Positions 35,515-44,401 are shown, numbered from the stretch's first letter. The stretch is DNA of 45,540 nucleotides from Pseudanabaena mucicola FACHB-723 (GCF_014696385.1 NZ_JACJQB010000028.1:1-45540), one strand, 5' to 3'. Notes: generated by a model from the sequence alone, not told the origin. Made by a program: numbers and translations.

Positions 35515-35959
35515 GGTGGTGATGGTATGCGCCAGATTCAGGTTGAAAAGGCTGGGTTTCATGGGTAACTGTCAAGCCCATTTGCAAAACCATATCTTCT
35601 AAAACTGAGTCAGGAGATAGCCGCAAATAGTTCTCGGTAATTTCCAAACCAATATGCCGATTGCCCAAATGGTAAGCGGCTCTTAAAAACTCAAGGGGAT
35701 ATTTCGCTGTAACGGTAATAACTGGTTCTGGCTTGGCGACCACCTTTGCAATTGGCTGATTTTGGGCATCTGCGAGAATGTCACCTTCTCTTAACACAGT
35801 TCCCCTTTGCAATTGCAAATTAATCTCTTCTCCTTCAACGGTCATAAAGCGATGACGACTGCGAGTTCTATCCTCAGCAATTAAAGCAAGAGTGAGCAGA
35901 GAATCGAGATCAATCAATTTCTTTGCTTCTGTCGATAAACGTTGTGTAACAATGTGCAT
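35504..35959 (-). CDS. ureE: Urease accessory protein UreE (nickel chaperone)
   Basis: This 151-residue nickel metallochaperone has an N-terminal domain ('MHIVTQRL...TRSRHRFMTVEGEEINLQLQRGTVLREGDIL') and a C-terminal domain with 'AAYHLGNRHIGLEI', which contains the conserved dimer-bridging His. The C-terminus ends 'AYHHHHEH', a short His-rich nickel-binding tail. It delivers Ni2+ to UreG. The start lies 79 bp from the divergent ureG start. Confidence 0.93.
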   Translation of the reverse strand: MHIVTQRLSTEAKKLIDLDSLLTLALIAEDRTRSRHRFMTVEGEEINLQLQRGTVLREGDILADAQNQPIAKVVAKPEPVITVTAKYPLEFLRAAYHLGNRHIGLEITENYLRLSPDSVLEDMVLQMGLTVTHETQPFQPESGAYHHHHEH

Positions 35960-36038
35960 TAGCTAAAATTACAGTTAAAGTAAAGCGGCTCAGTGCCAAC
36001 ATTACTCTACCGTATATACCGTATCTGGAAATATAACC
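35960..36038. promoter_or_regulatory. Divergent ureEF / ureG control region
   Basis: A 79-bp spacer with the direct repeat TACCGTATA / TACCGTATC (about 36009-36026) close to the ureG start. I looked for a strict NtcA site (GTA-N8-TAC) and did not find one. The repeat could bind a regulator. Confidence 0.4.
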
Positions 36039-36632
36039 ATGTCACCATTTCGTGTCGGAGTCGCTGGCCCAGTTGGTTCTGGAAAAACTGCCCTCGTTGA
36101 TGCCCTCTGTAAGTCACTGCGATCGCACTTTCAAATAGCTGTCGTCACCAATGATATTTATACCCAAGAGGACGCTCAGTTTTTAGTCCGCAGTGAAGCT
36201 CTCGATCGAGATCGCATTGTTGGTGTAGAGACAGGTGGATGTCCACATACAGCAATTCGTGAAGACGCATCCATGAATTTAGCCGCCATTGAGCAATTGG
36301 AATTACGCTTTACCGATTTAGACTTAATCTTTGTGGAAAGTGGTGGGGATAATCTTGCCTCCACCTTTAGCCCTGAACTTGTGGATTTAACCCTATATGT
36401 AATTGACGTTGCCGCAGGTGACAAAATCCCCCGCAAAGGTGGACCCGGAATTACCAAATCCGATTTATTGGTAATTAATAAAATTGATCTTGCCCCTTAT
36501 GTTGGCGCAGATTTGGGTGTAATGGAACGGGATGCACTCAAAATGCGTGGTCAAAAACCCTTTGTATTTAGCAATCTCAAAGACCAAACAGGGCTAGATA
36601 TTGTAACTAAGTTTATTATTAGTAAGATTTGA
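36039..36632 (+). CDS. ureG: Urease accessory GTPase UreG
   Basis: This 197-residue SIMIBI-class GTPase powers nickel insertion into urease. It has a P-loop 'GPVGSGKT' at residues 10-17, the nickel-binding 'CPH' at 68-70 ('[14 protein letters not shown]'), '[41 protein letters not shown]' and the guanine-specifying 'NKID'. Full family length. It is transcribed away from ureEF, an unusual split of an otherwise co-operating gene set. Confidence 0.96.
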   Translation: MSPFRVGVAGPVGSGKTALVDALCKSLRSHFQIAVVTNDIYTQEDAQFLVRSEALDRDRIVGVETGGCPHTAIREDASMNLAAIEQLELRFTDLDLIFVESGGDNLASTFSPELVDLTLYVIDVAAGDKIPRKGGPGITKSDLLVINKIDLAPYVGADLGVMERDALKMRGQKPFVFSNLKDQTGLDIVTKFIISKI

Positions 36633-36830
36633 CTTCAAGAATCGCTTGGTGAAGCGAAGCACCGCCACTTGTCTGCAAATGGTTTTACCTTTGCTATAAG
36701 TAACTGGGCGCAATTAAATATAAAACCCTAAAACCTGTGGCGCACGCTGCGCGTGCGCCACAGGTTTTAGCTCTGGATTTTAATTAAGCCTAGCTACTTA
36801 CCAAAAATTAATTAGGAATTGAGCTTTTAA
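36633..36830. other. ureG / tldE-like intergenic region carrying MITE copy 2
   Basis: A 198-bp gap. The first part carries a loose hairpin (GCTTGGTGAAGC). The second part is the MITE-like element at 36697-36800. The last 30 bp, with AGGAATTGAG, precede the next gene's ATG. Confidence 0.5.
36697..36800. mobile_element. MITE-like palindromic element, copy 2 (complete ends)
   Basis: A 104-bp element with ends TAAGTAACTGGGC and GCCTAGCTACTTA (11/13 as inverted repeats), flanked by TA as expected for IS630/Tc1-type insertion. The core is a perfect 20-bp-arm hairpin at 36728-36770 (TGC loop). It has no coding capacity, so it would need a transposase in trans. Confidence 0.85.
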
Positions 36831-38186
36831 ATGATCAGAAATCTCGAAGAAAAAAATCTAGAACATGCGTTTTATCAATTAGCTGATTACTTGATTGATT
36901 GTCTTCAGGTGCGTGAACATTTGACCATCAATCTTGATAGTGAGCGCAGTCAGTTTACAAGGTTTAATAATGCCAAGGTGAGACAGTCAGGTGTAGTTGC
37001 CGATGGCAATATGACGATTTCCCTAGTTGCCGATCAGTGTGAAGCCCATGCCGAGTTTCCCTTTACAGGAGACTTTGATATCGATCAAGCCCGCGCGATC
37101 GCAAATCTTAAACATTTACGCACGGAAGTATCTCAAATTCCTGAAAACCCCTATGTCGTCATTCCCGAAAATCAAGGTTCGAGTCGCGATGTCTATCAGG
37201 GTAAATTGCTCGATCCTGAAATTGCGATCGCAACGATTTTGAAATCTGTCACCGATGTTGACTTCACAGGTTTCTACGCATCAGGATCGATCATTCGCGC
37301 CAATGCCAACTCCGCAGGTCAAAGGCATTGGTTTGCCACCGACTCTTTTTTTGTGGATTACTCCATGTTTGTGCAAACAGCTTCAGGCGAAAAAGCCGTC
37401 AAGGGCATCTATGCAGGAAAAGAATGGAATTCGTCATCCTATAACACCCAGATTCAACGCTCTAAGCAACAACTAGCCGCTCTCCAAAAAACAAGCAAAA
37501 CCATCGAACGTGGACAATATCGCACCTATTTTGCCCCTGCGGCTGCGGCTGCCCTACTCGAATTTGTCGCAGGAAGTGCTGGTGAAGCCAGCTTGCAACA
37601 AGGTAGTAGCGCACTTTTAAAACTCAAAAATCAAGAAAAAGCTCTTTCGCCCTTGCTATCCCTCAGCGAAAACTTTAGCCATGGACAAGTTCCCCGCTTC
37701 AATGGATTAGGAGAAATTGCCCCTGAATATTTAGCCGTAATTGAGCAAGGCAAACTCGTTAATACCCTAGTTAGCTCGCGCAGCGCTAAGGAATATGGCA
37801 AAGAGGCAAATGGGGCAAGTGCGGGTGAGTACATGCGATCGCCTGAAGTTAAGGCAGGGTCATTGGCGGAAGCGGATATTCTCCAGCAATTAGATACGGG
37901 ACTATATCTATCAAATTTGCACTATCTCAACTGGAGTGACCATACAGGCGGACGGATCACAGGTATGACTCGCTATGCCTGTTTCTGGGTCGAACAGGGT
38001 GAACTGGTTGCACCCATCGAAAATCTCCGCTTTGACGATAGCATCTATGATTTTCTCGGCGACAATCTGTTAGCTCTGACCGATTTTCTTGAGTTTATCC
38101 CCGATACAGGCACTTACGAAAAACGATCTTTAGGCGGCATTCTTTCTCCAGGCATATTGGTTAAGGATTTTACGTTTACCCTGTAA
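36831..38186 (+). CDS. TldD/PmbA-family protein, TldE-like
   Basis: This is a 451-residue protein of the TldD/PmbA (U62) family. It has the N-terminal 'LTINLDSERSQFTRFNNAKVRQSGVVADGNMTISLV' and the C-terminal 'RFNGLGEIAPEYLAVIEQGKLVNTLVSSRSAKEYGKEANGASAGEYMRSPEVKAGS' seen in the family. The zinc-binding HExxxH motif of the active TldD subunit is missing, so this looks like the partner (TldE/PmbA) subunit. In other bacteria the TldD-TldE pair degrades unfolded peptides and trims modified peptides such as microcin B17. No TldD gene lies next to it in this window. AGGAATTGAG precedes the ATG. Confidence 0.87.
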   Translation: MIRNLEEKNLEHAFYQLADYLIDCLQVREHLTINLDSERSQFTRFNNAKVRQSGVVADGNMTISLVADQCEAHAEFPFTGDFDIDQARAIANLKHLRTEVSQIPENPYVVIPENQGSSRDVYQGKLLDPEIAIATILKSVTDVDFTGFYASGSIIRANANSAGQRHWFATDSFFVDYSMFVQTASGEKAVKGIYAGKEWNSSSYNTQIQRSKQQLAALQKTSKTIERGQYRTYFAPAAAAALLEFVAGSAGEASLQQGSSALLKLKNQEKALSPLLSLSENFSHGQVPRFNGLGEIAPEYLAVIEQGKLVNTLVSSRSAKEYGKEANGASAGEYMRSPEVKAGSLAEADILQQLDTGLYLSNLHYLNWSDHTGGRITGMTRYACFWVEQGELVAPIENLRFDDSIYDFLGDNLLALTDFLEFIPDTGTYEKRSLGGILSPGILVKDFTFTL

Positions 38187-38200
38187 ACCTAATCCCTTCC

Positions 38201-38223
38201 CAGAGGTAGCGGCGCTACCTCTG
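38201..38223. terminator. Short hairpin after the TldE-like gene
   Basis: Arms CAGAGGTAGC / GCTACCTCTG with a GGC loop, 15 bp beyond the stop codon. It has no T-run, so termination is uncertain. Confidence 0.45.
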
Positions 38224-38263
38224 CTAATAGGTGCGGCGGCTTCACAATGGTTTTGGCTGGGAT

Positions 38264-38308
38264 AAGCAACAAAAAAAGCCTTGCAATGCAAGGCTTTTTT
38301 TGTTGCTT
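38264..38308. terminator. Bidirectional terminator before tRNA-Ser
   Basis: 21-bp perfect arms (AAGCAACAAAAAAAGCCTTGC and complement) with an AAT loop. The A7 and T7 runs fit termination of both the plus-strand gene and the minus-strand tRNA transcript. Confidence 0.85.
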
Positions 38309-38316
38309 GTTATTTA

Positions 38317-38403
38317 CGGAGAGGGGGAGATTCGAACTCCCGTTAGGTGTGACCCTAAATCTGATTTCGAGTCAGACGCATTCAACCACTCTGCCACCTC
38401 TCC
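38317..38403 (-). tRNA. trnS: tRNA-Ser (anticodon CGA)
   Basis: The reverse strand folds as a class II tRNA of 87 nt. The acceptor stem is GGAGAGG / CCTCTCC with discriminator G. The anticodon arm TCTGA-CTCGAAA-TCAGA gives anticodon CGA (38367-38369 on the plus strand). A long variable arm (TTTAGGGTCACACCTAA) is typical of serine tRNAs, and the T arm contains GTTCGAATC. The CCA end is not encoded. It reads UCG codons. Confidence 0.95.
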
Positions 38404-38506
38404 AAATATTCTTAATTGGCTCTACAAAAACTTTTAGAGCGGTTATAACAATAGCATAATCAGCAAAGTTTTAAAAATGAATTTTACATGACTCATGACA
38501 GTAGCA

Positions 38507-38563
38507 GAAAGCAATTTTGGAATTTTCAGCACCTTTGGTGCTGAAAATTCCAAAATTGCTTTC
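38507..38563. repeat. 57-bp perfect hairpin upstream of purB
   Basis: 27-nt arms (GAAAGCAATTTTGGAATTTT... and complement) are perfect around a TTT loop. It lies between tRNA-Ser (upstream, other strand) and purB. Neither flank has a T-run, so its role may be structural or regulatory; it might also be an interspersed repeat. Confidence 0.65.
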
Positions 38564-38622
38564 CTAAATAATTGTAAAATTTGCTATAGTTAAAAATTGT
38601 GATTATTCCAAGAGCGTAAGTC

Positions 38623-39918
38623 TTGATAGAACGCTATACATTACCCGAAATGGGTCGGCTATGGACAGATCGGCACAAGTACCAAACTTGGTTGCAAGTT
38701 GAGGTTGCCGTTTGCGAGGCACAGGCAGAATTAGGATATATTCCTGCTGATGCTGTCGAAGAAATTAAGGCAAAAGCAAACTTTGACGCTGATCGCGTCA
38801 ACGAAATTGAATTAACCGTCAAGCACGACATGATCGCGTTTTTGACCAACGTTAATGAATATGTTGGTGATGCGGGTCGCTATATTCACCTTGGGCTAAC
38901 CAGTTCCGACGTGCTCGATACAGCTCTAGCAGTACAGTTAGTAGATAGCTTAGAAATCATCCAAGCGCAGCTAGAAGAAGCAATCCAAGCAATTCGCTAT
39001 CAAGCCCAGCAACATCGCTACACAATCATGTCGGGGCGCACCCATGGTATTCACGCTGAACCGATTACCTTTGGCTTTAAGCTAGCAGGTTGGTTAGCCG
39101 AAATGTTGCGCCACCGCGATCGCCTCTTAGCACTCAGCAAAAATATTGCCGTTGGTAAAATTTCAGGTGCGGTGGGGACTTATGCCAACGTCGATCCCCG
39201 TATCGAAGCAATCGCCTGTCAAAAGTTAGGGCTTCAGCCTGATTGTGCATCAACTCAGGTCATTTCCCGCGATCGCCATGCCGAATTTTCGCAAGTGCTT
39301 GCCCTAATTGGCGCATCAATCGAACGTTTCGCTGTCGAAATTCGCAATCTCCAGCGTACCGATGTCCTCGAAGTAGAAGAACACTTTACTAAAGGACAAA
39401 AAGGCTCATCGGCAATGCCCCACAAACGCAATCCGATCCGCTCGGAGCGTCTCACGGGTATGGCGCGTCTATTACGAGGCTATGCAACTACGGCTCTAGA
39501 AAATGTGGCGCTATGGCATGAGCGCGACATTTCCCACAGTGCGGCGGAGCGGGTATTGCTTCCCGATAGCTGTATCCTCACCCACTTCATGCTCAGAGAA
39601 ATCACCGACTTGGTGAAGAATTTGTTAGTTCATACCCACAATATGGAACGCAATCTCTATTGTTATGGTGGGGTCGTCTTTAGTCAGCAGGTACTCTTAG
39701 GACTAGTAACTAAGGGCCTGAGTCGTGAAGATAGTTACGCGATCGTTCAGAAAGCCGCTCACCTTGCGTGGAATAAGCCCGATGGCGATTTCCGCAAGCT
39801 GATTAGCGAAGATGAAACCGTGCAGAAGACTTTCTCTGACGATGAATTGGCGGCTTGTTTTGATCCGAATAAGCATCTTAAAAATCTCGATCAGATTTAT
39901 CAAAGATTGGGCATCTAA
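38623..39918 (+). CDS. purB: Adenylosuccinate lyase
   Basis: This 431-residue enzyme of purine synthesis cleaves SAICAR and adenylosuccinate with release of fumarate. The frame starts at TTG 38623 ('MIERYTLPEMGRLWTDRHKYQTWLQVEVAVCEAQAELGYIP'), and this is the conserved N-terminus; there is no usable upstream ATG. Motifs: 'HLGLTSSDVLDTALAVQL', 'SGRTHGIHAEPITFG' with catalytic His, and the superfamily signature 'GSSAMPHKRNP' near residue 262. 'CYGGVVFSQQVLLGLV' is near the C-terminal region. A hairpin at 39929-39957 ends the gene. Confidence 0.96.
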   Translation: MIERYTLPEMGRLWTDRHKYQTWLQVEVAVCEAQAELGYIPADAVEEIKAKANFDADRVNEIELTVKHDMIAFLTNVNEYVGDAGRYIHLGLTSSDVLDTALAVQLVDSLEIIQAQLEEAIQAIRYQAQQHRYTIMSGRTHGIHAEPITFGFKLAGWLAEMLRHRDRLLALSKNIAVGKISGAVGTYANVDPRIEAIACQKLGLQPDCASTQVISRDRHAEFSQVLALIGASIERFAVEIRNLQRTDVLEVEEHFTKGQKGSSAMPHKRNPIRSERLTGMARLLRGYATTALENVALWHERDISHSAAERVLLPDSCILTHFMLREITDLVKNLLVHTHNMERNLYCYGGVVFSQQVLLGLVTKGLSREDSYAIVQKAAHLAWNKPDGDFRKLISEDETVQKTFSDDELAACFDPNKHLKNLDQIYQRLGI

Positions 39919-39928
39919 CTTGAAGATT

Positions 39929-39957
39929 AACAATGCGACGCAAAGCGTCGCATTGTT
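39929..39957. terminator. Hairpin after purB
   Basis: Arms AACAATGCGACGC / GCGTCGCATTGTT with an AAA loop, 10 bp after the stop; only a weak T-rich tail follows (TTGGTATTTT). Confidence 0.7.
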
Positions 39958-40021
39958 GGTATTTTGACCAAAGAAAATTTTTGTATACTGCAAGGATCAA
40001 CAGGCTGTAACTATTGGATTT

Positions 40022-40687
40022 ATGTCTAACAAACTGGGATTTTGGCTAATTTGGATTTTATTTTCAGTCTATGCGTTCGTCTTTGCACCGCCAGATCGAC
40101 CTGACACTTTTGAATTAATCCAAAAACTGATTGCGGGTGAATGGCAAAGCACAAATGCTTATATCGTGGCGCTATTTAACTTGATGGGGGTTTTTCCTTG
40201 CATTTATGCCTGCATTTTGGTTAGTGATGGACAAGGGCAAAAAATACCAGCTTGGCCATTTGCTGCTCTTTCCTTTTTGTTAGGGGCATTTGCGCTATTA
40301 CCTTACTTTGCTTTGCGTGAAGACAATCCCACCTTTGTCGGCAAAAAAAGCTGGAATGTCAAGATTTTAGATTCACGGATTACAGGTATAGCGCTAACTG
40401 CGATCGCAATTTACTTTCTACTCTATGGCTTTGCATCAGGAAATTTGGCGGACTTTTTACAGCAATGGCAAACCAGTCGATTTATCCATGTAATGACCCT
40501 CGATTTCTGTTTGCTCTCGCTGATGTTTCCTTGGTTGCTCAGTGATGACATGGAAAGGCGCGGCATGACCGATGATCGCTTTTTTACAACTATTGCGATC
40601 GTGCCTCTGATCGGTGCATTGATTTACTTATGTTTGCGATCGCCATTGATCGAAAGTGAAGCCACTCCACCAAAAGCAACAACATAA
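40022..40687 (+). CDS. Conserved cyanobacterial-type membrane protein, unknown function
   Basis: This is a 221-residue protein with about five or six hydrophobic segments ('LGFWLIWILFSVYAFVFAPPD', 'IVALFNLMGVFPCIYACILV', 'WPFAALSFLLGAFALLPYFAL', 'ITGIALTAIAIYFLLYGF', 'FFTTIAIVPLIGALIYLCL'). Between them are short polar loops including 'DDMERRGMTDDRFF'. I do not recognise an assigned family or any catalytic motif. Proteins of this kind occur in cyanobacteria and plastid-bearing plants as thylakoid or envelope proteins, but that is general resemblance, not proof. It stands alone downstream of purB and upstream of ndhF1. Confidence 0.7.
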   Translation: MSNKLGFWLIWILFSVYAFVFAPPDRPDTFELIQKLIAGEWQSTNAYIVALFNLMGVFPCIYACILVSDGQGQKIPAWPFAALSFLLGAFALLPYFALREDNPTFVGKKSWNVKILDSRITGIALTAIAIYFLLYGFASGNLADFLQQWQTSRFIHVMTLDFCLLSLMFPWLLSDDMERRGMTDDRFFTTIAIVPLIGALIYLCLRSPLIESEATPPKATT

Positions 40688-40698
40688 ATTCATATAGC

Positions 40699-40831
40699 TA
40701 CCGCCACTTGTATTAGAGCAAATCAAAACCCAAGAAGCGAGTTGCGGCGATTCGCGCCACAACTCTTCTTCTAGTTCAGCGTTTTGTTTCCTCACCTTCG
40801 GCGGGGCAACAAAACGCTATATTGGCGGTGT
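40699..40831. repeat. Composite palindromic repeat before ndhF1
   Basis: The outer ends ACCGCCAC (about 40700) and GGCGGTGT (about 40825) are inverted. Inside are two hairpins: an imperfect one around AGTTGCGGCG / CGCGCCACAACT (40735-40768) and GCGTTTTGTT (40779-40788) / AACAAAACGC (40808-40817). The make-up suggests a small non-coding interspersed element. The rest of the gap to ndhF1 (40832-40967) shows no further feature. Confidence 0.55.
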
Positions 40832-40967
40832 TAAGGTTTAAATTTTCTTAAATTTTTGAATTAATAAGTAACAATGCTCAGGGTTAACACATCGCAGCCG
40901 ATCGCCCTGTAGTAAACTGACTTATTAAAAGGATCTCTACAACAAACTTTGCGTTCAAACGCGACCT

Positions 40968-42980
40968 ATGGACTTTGCATATCAATACGCATGGCTGATT
41001 CCCTTGCTGCCACTCGCCGCAGCATTGATTATCGGCACAGGACTGATTACCTTTAACAAATCCACCAACAAATTGCGATCGCTATGGTCAATCCTCAGCG
41101 TTTCCGCCACAGGTGGGGCAATGGTGATGGCAATTAACCTACTCTGGAGTCAGATCCAAGGGCATGAACCCTACCTCTACACCTTTGAGTGGGCGCAAGC
41201 AGGTACATTCCATCTGAACATGGGTTTTGTGATCGATCACCTCACGGCATTGATGCTCGTGATCGTCACCACCGTCGCCTTTTTGGTACAAATTTACACC
41301 GATGGCTACATGGCACATGATCCCAGCTATGTCAGATTCTATGCTTACCTGAGCTTATTTACCTCCTCCATGTTGGGATTAGTCGTTAGCCCCAACTTGG
41401 TACAGATTTATATTTTCTGGGAACTAGTGGGGATGTGTTCCTACTTGCTGATTGGCTTTTGGTTCGATCGCAAAGGAGCTGCCGATGCTTGCCAAAAAGC
41501 CTTTGTCACTAACCGCGTTGGTGACTTCGGTTTACTACTGGGTTTGCTGGGTCTGTATTGGGCAACAGGTACGTTTGAATTCACAGAAATGGGAGAACGC
41601 CTGAGTGAACTAGTAGAATCTGGCGCTTTGAGTGTTGCCCTTGCCACCCTATTTGCGATCCTCGTATTCATGGGGCCCGCCGCGAAGTCGGCACAATTCC
41701 CACTGCATGTGTGGCTACCCGATGCGATGGAAGGCCCTACACCAATTTCCGCGTTAATTCACGCAGCAACCATGGTTGCCGCAGGTGTATTCCTGATTGC
41801 AAGAATGTTCCCTGTCTTTGAAGAAATCCCTGCGGTGATGAACACGATCGCATGGACAGGGGCATTTACTGCTTTTCTCGGTGCTAGCATCGCAATTACC
41901 CAAAACGACATTAAAAAAGGTTTAGCCTATTCCACCGTTTCCCAATTGGGTTACATGGTCATGGGGATGGGTGTAGGCGCATATGGTGCAGGGCTATTTC
42001 ACCTGATGACTCACGCTTACTTCAAGGCGATGATGTTCCTTGGCTCTGGTTCTGTTATTCATGGTATGGAAGAAGTCGTAGGACATGATCCTGACCTCGC
42101 ACAAGATATGCGGGTGATGGGTGGTCTACGCAAGTACATGCCGATTACAGCAATTACATTCTTCATCGGCACTCTGGCGATTAGTGGGATTCCTCCCTTC
42201 GCTGGTTTCTGGTCAAAGGATGAAATTCTTGCTTCTACCTTCAAAGCTAATCCTGCGCTTTGGGCGATTGGCTTTGCCACGGCGGGAATCACGGCTTTCT
42301 ATATGTTTCGTATGTACTTCACCACCTTTGAAGGCGATTTTCGCGGTACTGACAAACAACTTTTAGCCGCAGTCAAAGCTGAAAACTCCGTTGGCAAGGA
42401 AGCTCAAGCGGACGATGGTCATGGACATCACCATGCCAGCAAGCCCCATGAGTCACCAATCACGATGACTTTCCCTCTGATGGTCTTGGCAATTCCTTCG
42501 ATGCTGATCGGTTTAGTCGGTACACCGTTGGGCAATTACTTCGAGTATTTCATCCATGCCCCATCGGAAAAAATCACCGAAGTTCCCATTGAAGGTTTTA
42601 CACCCGAATTTCTATTGATGGGTGGTAGCTCGATCGGGATTGGCTTGATTGGTATTTCTCTTGCTATCTTGATGTATATGCAGAAGAAAATCGATCCTAG
42701 TTCGATCGCAAAATCGATTGAGCCACTTTACAAGCTCTCGAAGAACAAGTGGTACATTGACGAAATTTACAATGCTGTCTTTGTGATTGGTTCTCGCCGC
42801 CTTGCGCGTCAAGTGCTAGAAGTCGATGCCAAAATTGTTGATGGTGTGGTTAACCTTGCAGGTTTCGTAACTGTGGTTACGGGCGAAGGTTTGAAATACT
42901 TTGAAAATGGTAAAGCGCAGTTTTATGCCCTCGTCATTTTCATTGGTGTGCTTGGTTTTGTCATCGCCACTTCGATTTAA
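40968..42980 (+). CDS. ndhF1: NAD(P)H-quinone oxidoreductase subunit 5 (NdhF1)
   Basis: This 670-residue proton-pumping antiporter-like subunit belongs to the thylakoid NDH-1 complex (respiration and photosystem I cyclic electron flow). About 15 membrane helices are visible. The conserved core has 'YIFWELVGMCSYLLIGFWF', 'NRVGDFGLLLGLLGLYWATGTFEF', 'AQFPLHVWLPDAMEGPTPISALIHAATMVAAGVFLIARM' and 'DIKKGLAYSTVSQLGYMVMGMG'. The latter two carry the Lys residues of the proton channel. A His-rich loop ('DGHGHHHASKPHES') precedes the last helices. The length and the lack of CO2-uptake paralogue features suggest the F1 (respiratory/cyclic) type. ndhD is not adjacent in this window. Confidence 0.94.
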   Translation: MDFAYQYAWLIPLLPLAAALIIGTGLITFNKSTNKLRSLWSILSVSATGGAMVMAINLLWSQIQGHEPYLYTFEWAQAGTFHLNMGFVIDHLTALMLVIVTTVAFLVQIYTDGYMAHDPSYVRFYAYLSLFTSSMLGLVVSPNLVQIYIFWELVGMCSYLLIGFWFDRKGAADACQKAFVTNRVGDFGLLLGLLGLYWATGTFEFTEMGERLSELVESGALSVALATLFAILVFMGPAAKSAQFPLHVWLPDAMEGPTPISALIHAATMVAAGVFLIARMFPVFEEIPAVMNTIAWTGAFTAFLGASIAITQNDIKKGLAYSTVSQLGYMVMGMGVGAYGAGLFHLMTHAYFKAMMFLGSGSVIHGMEEVVGHDPDLAQDMRVMGGLRKYMPITAITFFIGTLAISGIPPFAGFWSKDEILASTFKANPALWAIGFATAGITAFYMFRMYFTTFEGDFRGTDKQLLAAVKAENSVGKEAQADDGHGHHHASKPHESPITMTFPLMVLAIPSMLIGLVGTPLGNYFEYFIHAPSEKITEVPIEGFTPEFLLMGGSSIGIGLIGISLAILMYMQKKIDPSSIAKSIEPLYKLSKNKWYIDEIYNAVFVIGSRRLARQVLEVDAKIVDGVVNLAGFVTVVTGEGLKYFENGKAQFYALVIFIGVLGFVIATSI

Positions 42981-42984
42981 CAAC

Positions 42985-43015
42985 AAACTAAAAATGGCTA
43001 CGCCATTTTTAGTTT
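42985..43015. terminator. Hairpin after ndhF1
   Basis: Arms AAACTAAAAATGGC / GCCATTTTTAGTTT with a TAC loop, a few bp beyond the ndhF1 stop. It is the first of two stacked hairpins between the convergent ndhF1 and aroA genes. Confidence 0.75.
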
Positions 43016-43024
43016 AAAAAACCA

Positions 43025-43069
43025 AGTAAATAAAAAAGGCGGCGCTAAGCGCCGCCTTTTTTATTTACT
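43025..43069. terminator. Bidirectional terminator ndhF1 / aroA
   Basis: 21-bp perfect arms (AGTAAATAAAAAAGGCGGCGC and complement, TAA loop). The aroA stop codon lies within the right arm. The core GGCGGCGC / GCGCCGCC is the same as in the usp / cysteine desulfurase terminator. Confidence 0.88.
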
Positions 43070-44401
43070 GATATATAAGCTTTGTAAGGTGGGGATAAAA
43101 GAGGGATAGGAAATTGCGGCGGATTCAGCCCGATTGATGGAGGTTTTACCCTTAGCAACCAAAGCTGCGATCGCCAGACTCATAGCAACACGGTGATCAT
43201 CATAGCTTTCTACTTCTGCACCAGTTAGGGCTTTACCGCCCACGATTGCCATGCCATCAGGTCGCTCCGTGACATTTGCCCCCATTTTCGTCATTTCCTT
43301 AACCATCGCCACGATGCGATCGCTTTCCTTGACTCGCAACTCCGCAGCATCTTCGATAATTGTAGTGCCTTCTGCACAGCTAGCTGCGATCGCTAAAATA
43401 GGAATCTCATCAATAAGACGCGGAATCACCGCACCACCGATGCGGCAGCCTTTGAGATTTGCCGATCGCACTCGCAAATCGGCAACGGGTTCGCCCGTAA
43501 CTTCGCGTTGATTTTCATAGGTGATATCCGCTCCCATTTCGCTAAGAACTTCTAAAATTCCTGTACGGGTGGGGTTAATCCCCACATTCTCAATTAAAAG
43601 ATCGGAGTTGGGAACGATGGAAGCTGCTACTAACCAAAATGCGGCGGAACTAATATCCCCTGGTACGGTTACTTCTTGCCCAACTAGTTTTGCGCCACCT
43701 TTGACGATCACAGTATTAGTATCCACATCAACGGTGACATTTGCCCCAAAAGCCGAGAGCATCCTTTCACTGTGATCCCGCGATCGCTCTGGCTCCGTGA
43801 TGATTGTTTCGCCATCGGTCATCAAACCTGCCAGCATAATGCAGGACTTGACCTGTGCTGAAGCCACAGGGGATTGATAGTGAATTGCCTTGAGATTTTG
43901 TCCTGAAATTGCCAGAGGCGCACGCGCTCCATTTTCTCTGCCCCAAATATTTGCGCCCATTTGTCGTAAGGGCGCAACAACACGGGACATCGGACGCGAT
44001 CGCAAAGAGTTATCCCCTGTAACCGCAAAAAAGCGATCGGGATGACTTGCCAAAATTCCCAACATCAGGCGCAAGGTTGTCCCCGAATTACCTGCATTTA
44101 AAACATCAACAGGCTCTTTGAGGTTGCCTAGCCCAATCCCCTTGACGGTGACTAACTCTGAATTTAGTTCTGATATTTCTGCCCCCATTGCCGAAAAACA
44201 AGCCGCCGTACTGCGCGGATCTTCACCTAGCAATAAACCTCGAATCGTTGTCTCTCCATCTGCTAACGAGCCAAGCATCAAGGCGCGATGGGAAATTGAC
44301 TTGTCTCCGGGAATTGTAATTTTGCCCCGTAAGCCCTGTGGCAACTGGTCTGCGTCAATATTGAGGAGGTGATGGGTTTGCGTAGTATCGAGGTCAATCA
44401 T
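43061..44401 (-). CDS. aroA: 3-phosphoshikimate 1-carboxyvinyltransferase (EPSP synthase)
   Basis: I use ATG 44401 (446 aa, '[16 protein letters not shown]'); the frame is open to a TTG at 44449, but conservation starts later ('[28 protein letters not shown]'). The enzyme joins shikimate-3-phosphate and PEP in aromatic amino acid synthesis. Landmarks: 'PGDKSISHR', '[18 protein letters not shown]', '[24 protein letters not shown]', '[16 protein letters not shown]', '[34 protein letters not shown]'. The 'NSGTTLRLM' form of the glycine-rich loop is that of the Bacillus-like branch rather than the E. coli one. Complete length. Confidence 0.95.
   Translation of the reverse strand: MIDLDTTQTHHLLNIDADQLPQGLRGKITIPGDKSISHRALMLGSLADGETTIRGLLLGEDPRSTAACFSAMGAEISELNSELVTVKGIGLGNLKEPVDVLNAGNSGTTLRLMLGILASHPDRFFAVTGDNSLRSRPMSRVVAPLRQMGANIWGRENGARAPLAISGQNLKAIHYQSPVASAQVKSCIMLAGLMTDGETIITEPERSRDHSERMLSAFGANVTVDVDTNTVIVKGGAKLVGQEVTVPGDISSAAFWLVAASIVPNSDLLIENVGINPTRTGILEVLSEMGADITYENQREVTGEPVADLRVRSANLKGCRIGGAVIPRLIDEIPILAIAASCAEGTTIIEDAAELRVKESDRIVAMVKEMTKMGANVTERPDGMAIVGGKALTGAEVESYDDHRVAMSLAIAALVAKGKTSINRAESAAISYPSFIPTLQSLYISK

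Noticed and set aside
35960-36038. NtcA site controlling urease accessory genes
   Set aside because: No GTA-N8-TAC sequence on either strand of the spacer; the direct repeat TACCGTAT does not fit the motif.
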